From the NCBI GenBank assembly GCA_002256115.1, contig NKIK01000001.1:124001-188000 (forward strand): a stretch of DNA of 64,000 bases, written 5' to 3'. This stretch comes from Burkholderiales bacterium PBB3 (GTDB lineage: Bacteria; Pseudomonadota; Gammaproteobacteria; Burkholderiales; Burkholderiaceae_C). Under the pieces are notes generated by a model. That model had not been told where the DNA came from. It worked only from the letters and a program-made list of their open reading frames with translations, and searched no databases. This document shows, one piece after another, positions 7,721 through 16,970 of this stretch (positions within the stretch are counted from its first letter, which is position 1; each line of letters opens with the position of its first letter). The position numbers were made by a program, and so were the translations under genes.

Positions 7721-9493
7721 GTGAATGTGCCTGGCATGCAGACCGATACAGATACGTTGCATTTTCTAGACGACGACCAGCCATCAGGAGCCGCCAAGGA
7801 GTTGGTGTGGCGGCTGATGGTGGTGGACGACGAACCCGATGTGCATCGGGCGACTACGTTCGCGCTGACCGGTGTCAAAATACTGGGTCGCCCCCTTGAG
7901 TTTCTGCATGCCTACTCCGCTTTAGAGGCAGAAAACCTCTTAAAAACTGAGCGCGATGTCGCGGTGGTGTTGCTTGATGTGGTTATGGAGCGGGAAGACG
8001 CTGGCCTGGCGCTCATCAAGACCATTCGTCAAGATTTGAAGCTGACAGAGCTTCGGATTATTTTGCGAACCGGTCAGCCAGGTTATGCACCCGAGATCGA
8101 AACCATCCACGATTTCGATATCAATGATTACAAAACTAAATCTGAGCTAACGCGCACAAAACTCTACGCAACCGTAACCGCCGCATTGCGCGCTTTCGAG
8201 CAAATTCGCAAACTGGATGAGCTGGCTTTTTACGATCGCCTGTGCAACTTGCCCAACCGCAATCGGTTTTTGGATTTGAGTGATGAGCGGCTCGCGTCAG
8301 GTCGCCATCCGGATGATGTGATGGCGATCCTGGATGTGGATGATTTCTCGGAGATCAACGATGCGCTGGGCCACCAGCAGGGTGATCGGCTACTTCAAGC
8401 GGTCGCAGACAGATTGAAAGTTGAGATTAACTCGGATGTGGTGCTGGCCAGGATCGGCAGTGACACATTCGGTTTGATGGGTTCTAGCCGGGTGGTTGAC
8501 CCTGTGGCATTGCTCGCCCTGTTTCGGACACCTTTTGTCGTTCAAGACGATTCGATGGTTGTTACGGCCACCATGGGCTTGACCAAGCTTTTGGGGCGTG
8601 ATGTGCTAGCACGCGATGCCATCAAAGACGCCAACATAGCCTTGAAGCAGGCAAAGAAAACACGGCGCGGAAGCTTTGTGATGTTCAGCTCCGAAATGGG
8701 ATCTGAAATCCGGGAGCGTGTGCGCTTATTGCAGAATTTACGGCAGGCCGTGGAGAGCGAGCGGCTTTTTGTGGTGTACCAGCCGCAGGTGAATCTGCAT
8801 ACGGGCGCCGTAGTCGGTATGGAGGCCCTGATTCGCTGGCGCAATGAAGATGGCAGCTTTGTGCCTCCTGATCGCTTTATTCCTCTGGCCGAAGCCTCCG
8901 GCATGGTTGTTGCCATCGGCGATTGGGTTTTGCGTACTGCGTGCCATGAATTGGTTCGTCTGCAGGCCATGGGTTTGGCCGATCTGCGCATGTCTGTCAA
9001 CGTGTCCCAAATCCAGTTCCGTCACCCCGAGTTTCTGGAAAAACTCAACGCTGCTTTGTTGGACACCCGCATCAATCCCAAATGCCTGGAGTTAGAGATT
9101 ACCGAGTCAGTCGCTATGGACGACCCGCAGTTCATGCTCGAATCTTTGCATATGGTGCGGGAGTTGGGTATCTCGATCGCGATCGATGATTTTGGAACTG
9201 GCTACTCTTCGTTGAGTCACTTGCGGCAATTGCCAATCGACCGTTTGAAAATTGATCGTGCATTCGTCACGGAGCTAAGCAGAGATGTTTCTGGTGGACA
9301 CATCGCCTCTATGGTGATCGAGTTGGGGCGGAACCTTAAGCTCACAGTGATTGCAGAGGGCATTGAAGAAGAGGCCCAAGCACAGAAACTTTTGGCGATG
9401 GGATGCCACGAAGGGCAGGGCTACCTGTACGGTAAGCCCATGTCTGCCATTGCATTGCGCGAGTGGCTTGCAGATCGTTTGGCTAGTCAATAG
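7721..9493 (+). CDS. Response regulator with degenerate GGDEF and intact EAL domains (c-di-GMP phosphodiesterase)
   Basis: A 590-aa protein if it starts at the GTG at 7721; an ATG at 7736 is an alternative. REC domain, residues 30-150: acidic pocket VVDDEPD, phospho-acceptor D86 in VVLLDVVM, and the RTGQPGYAPE / DINDYKTK segments seen in receivers that accompany DUF3369. GGDEF domain, about 165-325: the signature is GSDTF, so cyclase activity is unlikely. EAL domain, about 345-580: EAL (368-370), NVSQIQF, ELEITES, AIDDFGTG, LKID and AEGIE all present, so c-di-GMP hydrolysis is expected. No sensor kinase lies beside it, so it is an orphan regulator by context. Confidence 0.93.
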   Translation: MNVPGMQTDTDTLHFLDDDQPSGAAKELVWRLMVVDDEPDVHRATTFALTGVKILGRPLEFLHAYSALEAENLLKTERDVAVVLLDVVMEREDAGLALIKTIRQDLKLTELRIILRTGQPGYAPEIETIHDFDINDYKTKSELTRTKLYATVTAALRAFEQIRKLDELAFYDRLCNLPNRNRFLDLSDERLASGRHPDDVMAILDVDDFSEINDALGHQQGDRLLQAVADRLKVEINSDVVLARIGSDTFGLMGSSRVVDPVALLALFRTPFVVQDDSMVVTATMGLTKLLGRDVLARDAIKDANIALKQAKKTRRGSFVMFSSEMGSEIRERVRLLQNLRQAVESERLFVVYQPQVNLHTGAVVGMEALIRWRNEDGSFVPPDRFIPLAEASGMVVAIGDWVLRTACHELVRLQAMGLADLRMSVNVSQIQFRHPEFLEKLNAALLDTRINPKCLELEITESVAMDDPQFMLESLHMVRELGISIAIDDFGTGYSSLSHLRQLPIDRLKIDRAFVTELSRDVSGGHIASMVIELGRNLKLTVIAEGIEEEAQAQKLLAMGCHEGQGYLYGKPMSAIALREWLADRLASQ

Positions 9494-9528
9494 CGTCCAT
9501 TCTCCTGCGCGCAGAGCGCATCATTTCA

Positions 9529-10476
9529 GTGAAAAAACATATCTATATTTATTCGCCCTCCGGAGCGGTGCGCGACAAGGCGGCGTTCAAAAGAGGCGTT
9601 GCGTTGCTGTCGGCGATGGGGCATGAGGTAGAAATAGACTTGGACGCTTTGTCCAGTGTGCAACGATTCGCCGGGAGTGATGAGAGCCGCATAAACGGTG
9701 TACACCGGGCCGCTGCCAGCGGCGCTGATATAGCGCTCATGTCACGTGGTGGTTACGGACTCACCAGGATACTGGCGGGCATTCACTATAAAAGTGTGCA
9801 CAAAGCGATTGAACGCGGCACGGTATTTGTTGGACACAGTGATTTCACGGCGCTACAGATGGCACTGTTAGCCAAGACCGCCTCCATCACCTGGGCGGGT
9901 CCGCATGTGTGTGGTGATTTTGGTGTGGCGAGTGTGCCCAGTGGCGCAGTCCGGTCTGAGCCGGATGAGATCATGCTGGACTGTTTCAACGATCTTGTAT
10001 TGCGGCAAGGCGAAGGTACGGGATGGCGACAAAACTTGAATGCAGTTCAGAGCGATGCCGATGAACACCATATCAAGAACGCCATGCTGTGGGGCGGCAA
10101 CCTGACGGTTCTTACCAGCTTGCTGGGGACGCCCTATTTCCCGGCTGTGAAAGGCGGCGTGCTGTTTCTGGAAGATGTTGGAGAGCACCCCTACCGCGTC
10201 GAGCGCATGCTGACCCAACTGCTGCACTGTGGCGTTTTGAAGACGCAAAAAGCGGTGATTTTGGGGCAGTTCACAGACTTCAAACTCACACCGCATGACC
10301 GCGGATTTAAGCTGCAGTCAGTCGTGGACAGGTTGCGATCGCAACTGAAAATCCCCGTGGTGACCAATTTGCCGTTTGGTCATGTGTCCACCAAAGTGAT
10401 GCTGCCCGTCGGTGCCAAGGTTGATTTGGTTTTGCAGGGCAGGGACGCGCTTATTTTGTGGGGCGACGAGATTTAG
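9529..10476 (+). CDS. Murein tetrapeptide LD-carboxypeptidase (S66 family)
   Basis: A 315-aa serine peptidase: nucleophile Ser about residue 104 in GHSDFTALQ, and Glu and His of the catalytic set in EDVGEHPYR and GHVSTKV. MSRGGYG is the usual substrate-binding loop. Enzymes of this LdcA/MccF group remove the terminal D-Ala from cytoplasmic muropeptides during wall recycling, or cleave toxic peptide-nucleotides. Start is the GTG at 9529; no ATG fits the alignment better. It follows the phosphodiesterase by 35 bp and its stop overlaps that of the convergent gene. Confidence 0.9.
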   Translation: MKKHIYIYSPSGAVRDKAAFKRGVALLSAMGHEVEIDLDALSSVQRFAGSDESRINGVHRAAASGADIALMSRGGYGLTRILAGIHYKSVHKAIERGTVFVGHSDFTALQMALLAKTASITWAGPHVCGDFGVASVPSGAVRSEPDEIMLDCFNDLVLRQGEGTGWRQNLNAVQSDADEHHIKNAMLWGGNLTVLTSLLGTPYFPAVKGGVLFLEDVGEHPYRVERMLTQLLHCGVLKTQKAVILGQFTDFKLTPHDRGFKLQSVVDRLRSQLKIPVVTNLPFGHVSTKVMLPVGAKVDLVLQGRDALILWGDEI

Positions 10477-10820
10477 CTGTTCCCAAGTGGGCTGGGGCGT
10501 GAACTCAGTCCACTGGGTAGCAGACCTTTGAACATCTCACTGATTTGTGTCAGTTGTACTCTGGCAAGTGCCTCTCCGTAGAGATTGGCAAGGATTGCCA
10601 TCAAATCACCGCGCAAATACCAAAGATCCTGAATGTCATTTGCGTAAGAAACCCGGAGTTGCACAACCGGGAATTTGCTTGCGCCTGAAGGGCCAATCGC
10701 GTCGAGCATTGCTTGCCTTATCAAATCCAAGGACGCGACTGCCGCGTTCTTTTTTTGAGATGCAAATCCGCTGAATAGGCTGCCTACACCAGCCTTGAGG
10801 TATGTGGGGTTCCAACGCAT
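10473..10820 (-). CDS. Conserved hypothetical protein, 115 aa
   Basis: Start chosen at the ATG at 10820 (MRWNPTYLKAGVGSLFSGF); a longer frame to 11048 is unlikely because its extra residues are low-complexity and lie in promoter-like sequence. The protein is predicted soluble and alpha/beta, with a central DIQDLWYLRGDLMAILAN segment and a C-terminal SGLSSRPSPLG tail. It has no membrane segment and no motif I recognise. The stop overlaps the LD-carboxypeptidase stop on the other strand. It diverges from the cyclase/FHA gene across a 242-bp gap that holds no other gene. Confidence 0.65.
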   Translation of the reverse strand: MRWNPTYLKAGVGSLFSGFASQKKNAAVASLDLIRQAMLDAIGPSGASKFPVVQLRVSYANDIQDLWYLRGDLMAILANLYGEALARVQLTQISEMFKGLLPSGLSSRPSPLGNS

Positions 10821-11062
10821 AGTTTTACGGTGTTGTTTGCAATCTACCTTAACAAAATCGCATGACAGTGGCAAGAAACTTGAGTCCGCGGTTGATAAGT
10901 GCCGCTCCTGCGTAGTTTGCTGAGTATTCGTTGGGATGGTCTTAAAAAGAGACGGGAAATAGGATGTCTGTTCAACGGAGTATTCAATTCGCACTTTTGC
11001 GGTTGCAAGCCTTTGGCAATGCCCTAAACTCCAAGTTTCAATAAGCACTGGAACTATCGGGA

Positions 11063-11980
11063 ATGGGTGTTCAGACGACGGTTGTATTTACAGACTTGCA
11101 CGGCAGCACCGCAGTGTTTGAAGCACTGGGAAATGCCAAGGCAACCGCATTGGTTACGCAGATTACGCAGTGGATCGCGCATCGCTGTCAGGCACACGGT
11201 GGGCGTGTTGTCAAAACTTTGGGGGATGGCGTGCTAGCCATGTTCCCGAGTCCACAGGGCGCCGTCGATGCTGTTGTAGATATCCAAAGGTCAAACTTTA
11301 AGAGTGCGAACCGCACTTCGAAGATCACAGCTATGCCCATCCGAATTGGCGTTGCGAGCGGTGAAGTGGAGGTTGTTCAAGGAGACTGCTACGGGGATGC
11401 AGTGAATGTGGCCTCACGACTTTGCGATCTCTGTGGCCCCAACCAAATTTGGGCCAACGATGCGGCTTTAGCAACCGCCGTCGAGGTGTCAGGTGTCACT
11501 TTCCGTCCTTTAGGTCTCATCAATGTCCGTGGGCGCGCCGAACCCTGCAAGGTTTTTCAGCTTGAATGGCGTGAAGAGCAAGCATCTGATTTCCTCACTA
11601 TGCAGGGTGACCTGGATCCTGGGTTGATGTCTGGTGATCGAGACAGCTTGGGTCGGGAAATTGAGTTGCGCTGGATGGACACAACGCAGACATTCAAGGC
11701 TTTCGATCTACCGGTTTCTATTGGCCGGGTACGCACGGCAGAGTTTGTGGTCAATGATCCACGGGTATCGCGTACCCATGTCCGTATTGATTGGCGCAAT
11801 GGAAGCATCGTCCTGGTGGACGTCAGCAGCTATGGCAGTTGGGTCCGGTTTGGGGCCTCAAGCAGTGCGCCCGTGTTGTTGCGCCGAGAGGAATGTGTGC
11901 TGCATGGAAACGGGGAGTTGGCCTTAGGTGCTTCGTTCACCGACCTGAGTGTTCCGACCGTGAGCTTCAATGTACGGTAA
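11063..11980 (+). CDS. Class III adenylate/guanylate cyclase with C-terminal FHA domain
   Basis: A 305-aa cytoplasmic protein. The cyclase homology domain (1-170) has both metal-binding aspartates, D11 in VVFTDLHGS and D55 in KTLGDGVLAMF, plus the GDAVNVASRL segment with the transition-state Asn and Arg (N115, R119). The FHA domain (about 200-300) has the phosphothreonine-binding GR...SRTHVR elements. This order matches bacterial cyclases coupled to Ser/Thr kinase signalling, but no kinase is nearby. The catalytic residues suggest activity; whether it makes cAMP or cGMP cannot be read. Base composition looks more AT-rich than the neighbouring operon. Confidence 0.9.
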   Translation: MGVQTTVVFTDLHGSTAVFEALGNAKATALVTQITQWIAHRCQAHGGRVVKTLGDGVLAMFPSPQGAVDAVVDIQRSNFKSANRTSKITAMPIRIGVASGEVEVVQGDCYGDAVNVASRLCDLCGPNQIWANDAALATAVEVSGVTFRPLGLINVRGRAEPCKVFQLEWREEQASDFLTMQGDLDPGLMSGDRDSLGREIELRWMDTTQTFKAFDLPVSIGRVRTAEFVVNDPRVSRTHVRIDWRNGSIVLVDVSSYGSWVRFGASSSAPVLLRREECVLHGNGELALGASFTDLSVPTVSFNVR

Positions 11981-12057
11981 CTAGATTGCTTGTCTTTTGC
12001 GTCATTAACTTAACATAATATACATCGTATGAAGTAGTATTGGCAAATCGAAGGTAC

Positions 12058-12846
12058 TTATTTTTTCAAAAACAACTTATCAAAATTAGCACTGGTAGCC
12101 AAGCCCACATCCTCAACTGCACAGTTGCGTAGCTGTGCGATCTGCTTGGCTACCAAGGGCACGTAAGAAGGATTGTTCGTTTTGCCACGGTATGGCACCG
12201 GCGCAAGATACGGGCTGTCGGTCTCAATCAACATCCTGTCCATGGGAACCCAGCTGGCAACATCGCGTAAGTCCTGGGCTGTTTTGAAGGTCAAAATTCC
12301 AGAGAACGAGATGTAAAACCCTAGGTCCAAAGCAGCCCTGGCGACCTCTGCGCTTTCGGTAAAACAATGGAATACGCCGCCAGCACTCTCTTGGCCGCCA
12401 TCTTCACCTTCTTCACGCAAGACTCTTAAAGTGTCTTCGGATGCGCTACGGGTGTGTATGACCAATGGCTTTTTCAAGGCACGTGCGGCGCGAATATGGA
12501 TACGGAATCTCTCCCGTTGCCACTCCATATCCTGAACTGTGCGCCCATTGAGTCGGTAAAAGTCCAATCCGGTCTCACCAATAGCCAGCACACGGTCCAT
12601 CTTCCCGCGCTGCAGTAGATCGTCTAGCGTGGGCTCCTGCACGTCTTCATTGTCGGGATGCACACCGACCGTGGACCAAAAGTTATCGTAGTCCTGCGCC
12701 AACTGGTGCACGGCTCCAAACTCTTCCAAAGTGGTGCAGATGCACATGGCGCGGTCCACGCCGGCCACGGCCATAGCAGAGCGAATCTCCGGTAAGGCGG
12801 AGACGAGCTCGGGGAACGTCAAATGACAGTGGGAGTCCGTGAACAT
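12058..12846 (-). CDS. TatD-family metal-dependent hydrolase/DNase
   Basis: A 262-aa TIM-barrel hydrolase with all usual metal ligands: HCH at the N-terminus (FTDSHCHL), Glu in AIGETGLD, His in VIHTR, His in FHCF and Asp in ETDSPYL. TatD homologues are 3'-5' DNases/exonucleases linked to repair and DNA degradation. I use the ATG at 12846, four residues before the first metal ligand; an in-frame TTG directly after the pilZ stop is an alternative. It is the last gene of the mltG-tmk-holB-pilZ-tatD unit. Confidence 0.92.
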   Translation of the reverse strand: MFTDSHCHLTFPELVSALPEIRSAMAVAGVDRAMCICTTLEEFGAVHQLAQDYDNFWSTVGVHPDNEDVQEPTLDDLLQRGKMDRVLAIGETGLDFYRLNGRTVQDMEWQRERFRIHIRAARALKKPLVIHTRSASEDTLRVLREEGEDGGQESAGGVFHCFTESAEVARAALDLGFYISFSGILTFKTAQDLRDVASWVPMDRMLIETDSPYLAPVPYRGKTNNPSYVPLVAKQIAQLRNCAVEDVGLATSANFDKLFLKK

Positions 12847-12864
12847 CGGGCGTTGGACAACCAA

Positions 12865-13224
12865 CTAAATAGTCTGCGTGGGACGTTCAGAATTCAAGGA
12901 AGCGCCCAGGATCTCTTCAATCTTCAATCGCAGCACCCGTGATTTTTCATCCTTGGGGAACATGATGCCAACACCTTGCGTGCGGCCAGCTGCGGCTTTT
13001 GCGGGAGTCACCCACGCCACTTTTCCGGCGACGGGATAGCGTTGGATATCTTCTGGCAAAGACAACAAGACGTAGACATCGTCACCCAAGTTGTAATCTC
13101 TGGTGGTGGGAATGAAAACGCCACCTTCGGTAAACATCGGGATATAGGCTGCGTACAAAGCAGCCTTTTCTTTGATGGCCAACTGAATGACGCTCGGTCG
13201 CGGTGTGGAGGCAGGAGTACTCAT
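12865..13224 (-). CDS. pilZ: Type IV pilus PilZ protein
   Basis: A 119-aa single-domain PilZ. The N-terminal RxxxR motif that binds c-di-GMP is absent, and the second motif reads MFTEGGVFI instead of D/NxSxxG, as in the PilZ proteins that act in type IV pilus assembly with PilB and FimX rather than as c-di-GMP receptors. Location between holB and tatD is the standard arrangement in beta- and gammaproteobacteria. It starts 8 bp after the holB stop. Confidence 0.93.
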   Translation of the reverse strand: MSTPASTPRPSVIQLAIKEKAALYAAYIPMFTEGGVFIPTTRDYNLGDDVYVLLSLPEDIQRYPVAGKVAWVTPAKAAAGRTQGVGIMFPKDEKSRVLRLKIEEILGASLNSERPTQTI

Positions 13225-13232
13225 GGAATTTC

Positions 13233-14249
13233 TTAGTTCGTAGAGTTTAGGGTGTTTTTCGCCTGGCTGACAAGCGCCTCCAGCATCAGGCCGCCATTGA
13301 AAGGGTGCTCAGCGGTTCGCAGCGCTTGCACCAGTGCACGGTGCCACTCGCTTAGCGCAGCGATTTGAACGGATTGTCCCAAGGACTTTTCACCCAAGTA
13401 GCGAGGCGCACTCTGAGCCTGTACCGCCATCAGGTCATGGCACAACTTCAGCATGGCATCGATGACTTGTGGAATCGACCAGTCCTTGAAAATGCTGGTG
13501 TCGCCCTTGGATAAGGCCATTCTCAAATTCGACCATACCGCGACGTCTCTGCCGGATTGCAAAAAATCGAATGCATCTTCAGGTCGCCCCCCTGCGGCCT
13601 TCAGTGCCTGAATGGCGAGCGCAGGGTCCATACCCTGGGCCTGCAGCCAAGCGAGCGACTCGCTCTGAGCAGGCCAGTGCATCACATGCCCCAAGCACCG
13701 GCTGCGGATGGTGGGCAGCAGTTGGTGTGCCGATTCGGTAGCCAGAACGAACTTGACCTGGCCAGGCGGCTCTTCCAGGGTTTTGAGCAGGGTATTGGCC
13801 GCGATCGTGTTCATGTGTTCCGCAGGAAACACCAACACCGCCTTGCCACGTCCACGGCCGCTGGTGCGTTGTGCAAACTCGATGGCGTCGCGCATAGCTT
13901 CCACCCGAATTTCTTTGCTGGGTTTACGCTTTTTATCGTCAATCTCAGATTGCGCCTTCTCACTCAAGGGCCAGCCCAGTTGCAGCATCTGAATTTCAGG
14001 CATCAGAACGATCAGGTCTGCATGGGTGCGAACGTCAATCGCGTGGCAGCTGGCGCATGTTCCACAGGCTATGCCGTCCTGTGGGGCCTCGCACAGCCAC
14101 GCACGCACCAGCGACAAGGCTAGGCTGTATTGGCCCAGGCCGGACGGACCCTGCAACAGCCACGCATGCCCGCGTTGGCGAACCAAGGCCTGGGTTTGGA
14201 TCGCAATCCAGGGGCGCACAGTGTCCGCTGATTGCACCGCATCGGTCAT
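13233..14249 (-). CDS. holB: DNA polymerase III delta' subunit
   Basis: A 338-aa clamp-loader subunit. The P-loop is altered (QGPSGLGQYSLAL), fitting the non-ATPase role of delta'. The zinc module is visible as CGTCASCH, followed by the TLEEPPGQ region and the SRC arginine finger (TIRSRCL) that contacts the neighbouring gamma/tau ATP site. The ATG at 14249 overlaps the tmk stop (ATGA), supporting this start over a longer reading frame. Confidence 0.95.
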   Translation of the reverse strand: MTDAVQSADTVRPWIAIQTQALVRQRGHAWLLQGPSGLGQYSLALSLVRAWLCEAPQDGIACGTCASCHAIDVRTHADLIVLMPEIQMLQLGWPLSEKAQSEIDDKKRKPSKEIRVEAMRDAIEFAQRTSGRGRGKAVLVFPAEHMNTIAANTLLKTLEEPPGQVKFVLATESAHQLLPTIRSRCLGHVMHWPAQSESLAWLQAQGMDPALAIQALKAAGGRPEDAFDFLQSGRDVAVWSNLRMALSKGDTSIFKDWSIPQVIDAMLKLCHDLMAVQAQSAPRYLGEKSLGQSVQIAALSEWHRALVQALRTAEHPFNGGLMLEALVSQAKNTLNSTN

Positions 14250-14902
14250 GGCAAATAGCCTCGGCTTTGCATACAGCCCAAGACTCCCTGCCACACCGCG
14301 CGGGGGTCTTGATCCGCATTGATACGCGCAAAACGTGACGGGTCTTCATCCAGTCGGCGTGCATAACCCCCAGCGACTTTTTCAAAGAACTTTTGCGGCT
14401 GCGCTTCGAACCGATCCGCAACGCGCGCAACGCTAAGGCGTTCAGCGGCCACGTGTGCCGGCAGGTCAAACCACAAGGTCAAATGGGGTTTTAAAAGAGT
14501 CTGCGGGCTATCGGTGGAGTTCCCGTCCACCGCCATGCCCTGCACCCAGTTTTCCAATTGCGCAAGAATTTGCCAATCAAAACCGCGCCCTGCCCCTTGA
14601 TAGGCAAAAGTAGCATCTGAAAATCGGTCGCACAAAACCACATCGCCGCGGTTCAGCGCGGGTTGAATGACCTGTTGCACATGGTCGCGCCGCGCGGCAA
14701 AGACCAATAGCGCCTCCGTCATGGGGTCCATGGCATCGTTGAGCACCATCTTGCGCAGTTGCTCCGCCAGCGGCGTGCCACCGGGCTCACGGGTCAGCGT
14801 GACCGCCCTGCCCTGGCGCTGGAATGCATCGGCCAAACCGTCAATGTGGGTGGACTTGCCAGCACCGTCGATGCCTTCAAAACTGATAAAGATGCCGCTC
14901 AT
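14246..14902 (-). CDS. tmk: Thymidylate kinase
   Basis: A 218-aa kinase converting dTMP to dTDP. P-loop FEGIDGAGKST at residues 8-18, the TREPGGTPLAE segment that binds the dTMP phosphate, and CDRF...FAYQG in the DR motif. The lid region around DRFEAQPQKFFEKV is present. It overlaps holB by 4 bp and follows mltG by 17 bp; length is normal. Confidence 0.97.
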   Translation of the reverse strand: MSGIFISFEGIDGAGKSTHIDGLADAFQRQGRAVTLTREPGGTPLAEQLRKMVLNDAMDPMTEALLVFAARRDHVQQVIQPALNRGDVVLCDRFSDATFAYQGAGRGFDWQILAQLENWVQGMAVDGNSTDSPQTLLKPHLTLWFDLPAHVAAERLSVARVADRFEAQPQKFFEKVAGGYARRLDEDPSRFARINADQDPRAVWQGVLGCMQSRGYLP

Positions 14903-14919
14903 GAGGAAAAAGGCCCAGC

Positions 14920-15903
14920 CTATTGGCCGCGCTGGTATTTGTTGACCGCCCTATTGTGCTCGTCAAGGGAGTTGCTGAATTGGCTGCTACCGTCGCCCCG
15001 GGCCACAAAATACAAGGCCTTTGACGCTGCGGGCTGCACTGCGGCCAGCAAAGCTGCCTTGCCCGGCATGGAAATCGGCGTAGGCGGAAGACCGGCGCGT
15101 GTGTAGGTGTTCCATGGCGTGTCTGTCAGTAAGTCAATCTTGCGCAAATTGCCATCAAACCGCTCCCCCAAGCCGTAGATCACCGTGGGATCGGTCTGCA
15201 GCCGCATGCCTATGCGCAGGCGATTGTTAAAAACGGCAGAAATGAGGGCGCGGTCACTGCCTGTGCCGGTCTCCTTTTCGATGATGCTGGCCAGTATCAA
15301 CACTTGCTCAGGGGATTGCAAAACAGGGTTGGCGCCAAGGCTGGCCCAGGCCGCATCCAGCTTTTTATCCATCGCCCGCATAGCCCGTTTGAGCACCGCC
15401 ACATCGCTAGAGCCTTTGGCATAGGTGTAGGTATCTGGAAAAAACCGCCCTTCCGGGGCGATCCCTGGCTTCCCCAGAACCGTCATCAGCGTCTCAGGCA
15501 CCAATTGCTGGGCGTCCCCTTGCAAGGAGGGTGCCTTTGCCAGGGCCGCCATGACCTGCTTGAAAGTCCAGCCCTCTACCAAAGTAACCGCACGCAAAGC
15601 CTCGTCGCCCTGCACCAGTTTGTTCAGAAGCGAGCGTGGTGTGGTTTGGGGTGCCAGTTCATAGCTGCCTGCTTTCATTTTGCGGGACTCGCCAGACAGT
15701 CTGAACCATCCATAGAGCGCCATGGGGTGCACGGCAACCCCCGCCTGAGCGACTTTGGTCACTACATCTTTAGCGCTGTCTCCAGGCTCTATAGCCAGGT
15801 CAACGCCTTGGCTCGGCATATCCATGGGAGTGTCAAGCCACACATAGCCCACGCCCACCGACGCCAAACAAGCCAACAGTATCAAACTCAAAAAAAACCG
15901 CAC
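14920..15903 (-). CDS. mltG: Endolytic murein transglycosylase MltG
   Basis: A 327-aa inner-membrane enzyme with one N-terminal transmembrane helix (residues 2-22), a LysM-like N-terminal part of the periplasmic region, and the YceG catalytic domain. The catalytic glutamate is E209 in LASIIEKET, followed by NRLRIGMRLQTDPT and the SMPGKAALLAAVQPA end region. MltG cleaves nascent glycan strands and sets their length. First gene of the operon running to tatD; it diverges from ygfZ across 71 bp that must hold both promoters. Confidence 0.96.
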   Translation of the reverse strand: MRFFLSLILLACLASVGVGYVWLDTPMDMPSQGVDLAIEPGDSAKDVVTKVAQAGVAVHPMALYGWFRLSGESRKMKAGSYELAPQTTPRSLLNKLVQGDEALRAVTLVEGWTFKQVMAALAKAPSLQGDAQQLVPETLMTVLGKPGIAPEGRFFPDTYTYAKGSSDVAVLKRAMRAMDKKLDAAWASLGANPVLQSPEQVLILASIIEKETGTGSDRALISAVFNNRLRIGMRLQTDPTVIYGLGERFDGNLRKIDLLTDTPWNTYTRAGLPPTPISMPGKAALLAAVQPAASKALYFVARGDGSSQFSNSLDEHNRAVNKYQRGQ

Positions 15904-15974
15904 AGCCCTAGCGCCTTCGTGGAAACAAGGTTCGAATCATAATTCAGGCCTCCCCACCCCTGAAGGATCTACCC

Positions 15975-16907
15975 GTGACGCAGCCTGCCCCCGTTTTTTC
16001 GTTGAACGGCGTTACGCCTTTGCAAGGTTTAGGCGTTATCAAAATCGCTGGCGAAGATGCAGCCAAGTTCATTCACGGGCAATTGACACACGACTTTGCG
16101 CTGCTGGGCCTGGATGCGGCGCGCTTGTCTGCTTTCTGCTCCGCCAAGGGGCGCATGCAGGCCAGTTTTATTGGATTCAAGCGACCCAATGGTGATGTGC
16201 TACTGGTGGGTAGCGCGGATTTGATACCCACGACCGTGAAGCGACTGGCCATGTTTGTCATGCGCGCCAAAGCCAAAGTGACCGATGCCAGCGCTGAATT
16301 CGCACTATGGGGTCTGGCCGGGTCTGCTACACAAACGATAGCTGCTCCCGCACTATCCACGTGGTCCAAGGCCGATTTGGCTGATGCCAGCGTGGTGAAC
16401 TTGTACCCAGCGGGCGGCAATCAGCGGCAGTTGTGGCTAGCCCCTGCGGGAAGCGCGGCCCCATTGGGCGAGGCGCTGGACCCTGCACGGTGGGCCTGGA
16501 GTGAAGTCCACAGTGGCGTGGCCACCTTGAGCTTGCCGGTGGTGGATGCCTTTGTGCCGCAAATGCTGAACTATGAATCCGTGGGCGGCGTCAACTTTAA
16601 AAAGGGCTGCTATCCAGGGCAAGAGGTGGTGGCTCGCAGCCAGTTTCGCGGAACCCTGAAGCGCCGCGCCTACCTGGTGCACTCGGTCGATGCACTGGCA
16701 GCGGGTGACCCCATTTTTGTTCCAGAGGACGCGGAGCAACCGGTTGCTACCGTGGTGCAAGCCGCGGCCTCTCCGGAGGGGGGCTTCGACGCCATCATTT
16801 CGGGGCAAAACGCTGCGGTGCAGGCAGCCCAATTGCGTCTTGGGTCGGTTGAGGGTACGCCTTTGGTCTTATTGCCTCTGCCTTACCCTTTACTTGAAGA
16901 CATTTAG
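15975..16907 (+). CDS. ygfZ: Folate-binding YgfZ/IBA57 iron-sulphur assembly protein
   Basis: A 310-aa protein with the hallmark KGCYPGQEVVAR motif (about residues 213-224), whose cysteine is essential in E. coli YgfZ, and the FIHGQLTHDF N-terminal segment of the GcvT-like folate fold. YgfZ helps maturation and repair of some [4Fe-4S] enzymes, including MiaB. Start is the GTG at 15975 with AAGGA upstream. Repeat R1 is inserted in frame near residues 122-136, giving a surface-loop peptide beginning IAAPALSTW; the protein otherwise reads as functional. Confidence 0.94.
   Translation: MTQPAPVFSLNGVTPLQGLGVIKIAGEDAAKFIHGQLTHDFALLGLDAARLSAFCSAKGRMQASFIGFKRPNGDVLLVGSADLIPTTVKRLAMFVMRAKAKVTDASAEFALWGLAGSATQTIAAPALSTWSKADLADASVVNLYPAGGNQRQLWLAPAGSAAPLGEALDPARWAWSEVHSGVATLSLPVVDAFVPQMLNYESVGGVNFKKGCYPGQEVVARSQFRGTLKRRAYLVHSVDALAAGDPIFVPEDAEQPVATVVQAAASPEGGFDAIISGQNAAVQAAQLRLGSVEGTPLVLLPLPYPLLEDI
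16340..16381 (+). repeat. Dispersed repeat R1, copy 3 (in ygfZ frame)
   Basis: Core GCTGCTCCCGCACTATCCA with a degenerate hairpin (GTGGTCCAAGGCC) and the GATTTGGC end. It is translated in frame within ygfZ. Confidence 0.85.
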
Positions 16908-16970
16908 CGCCCCAAGTGGCTGTAAACTGATGTCAAACGCGGCATTGAACTCAGCCAGTCCATTGCCAAG

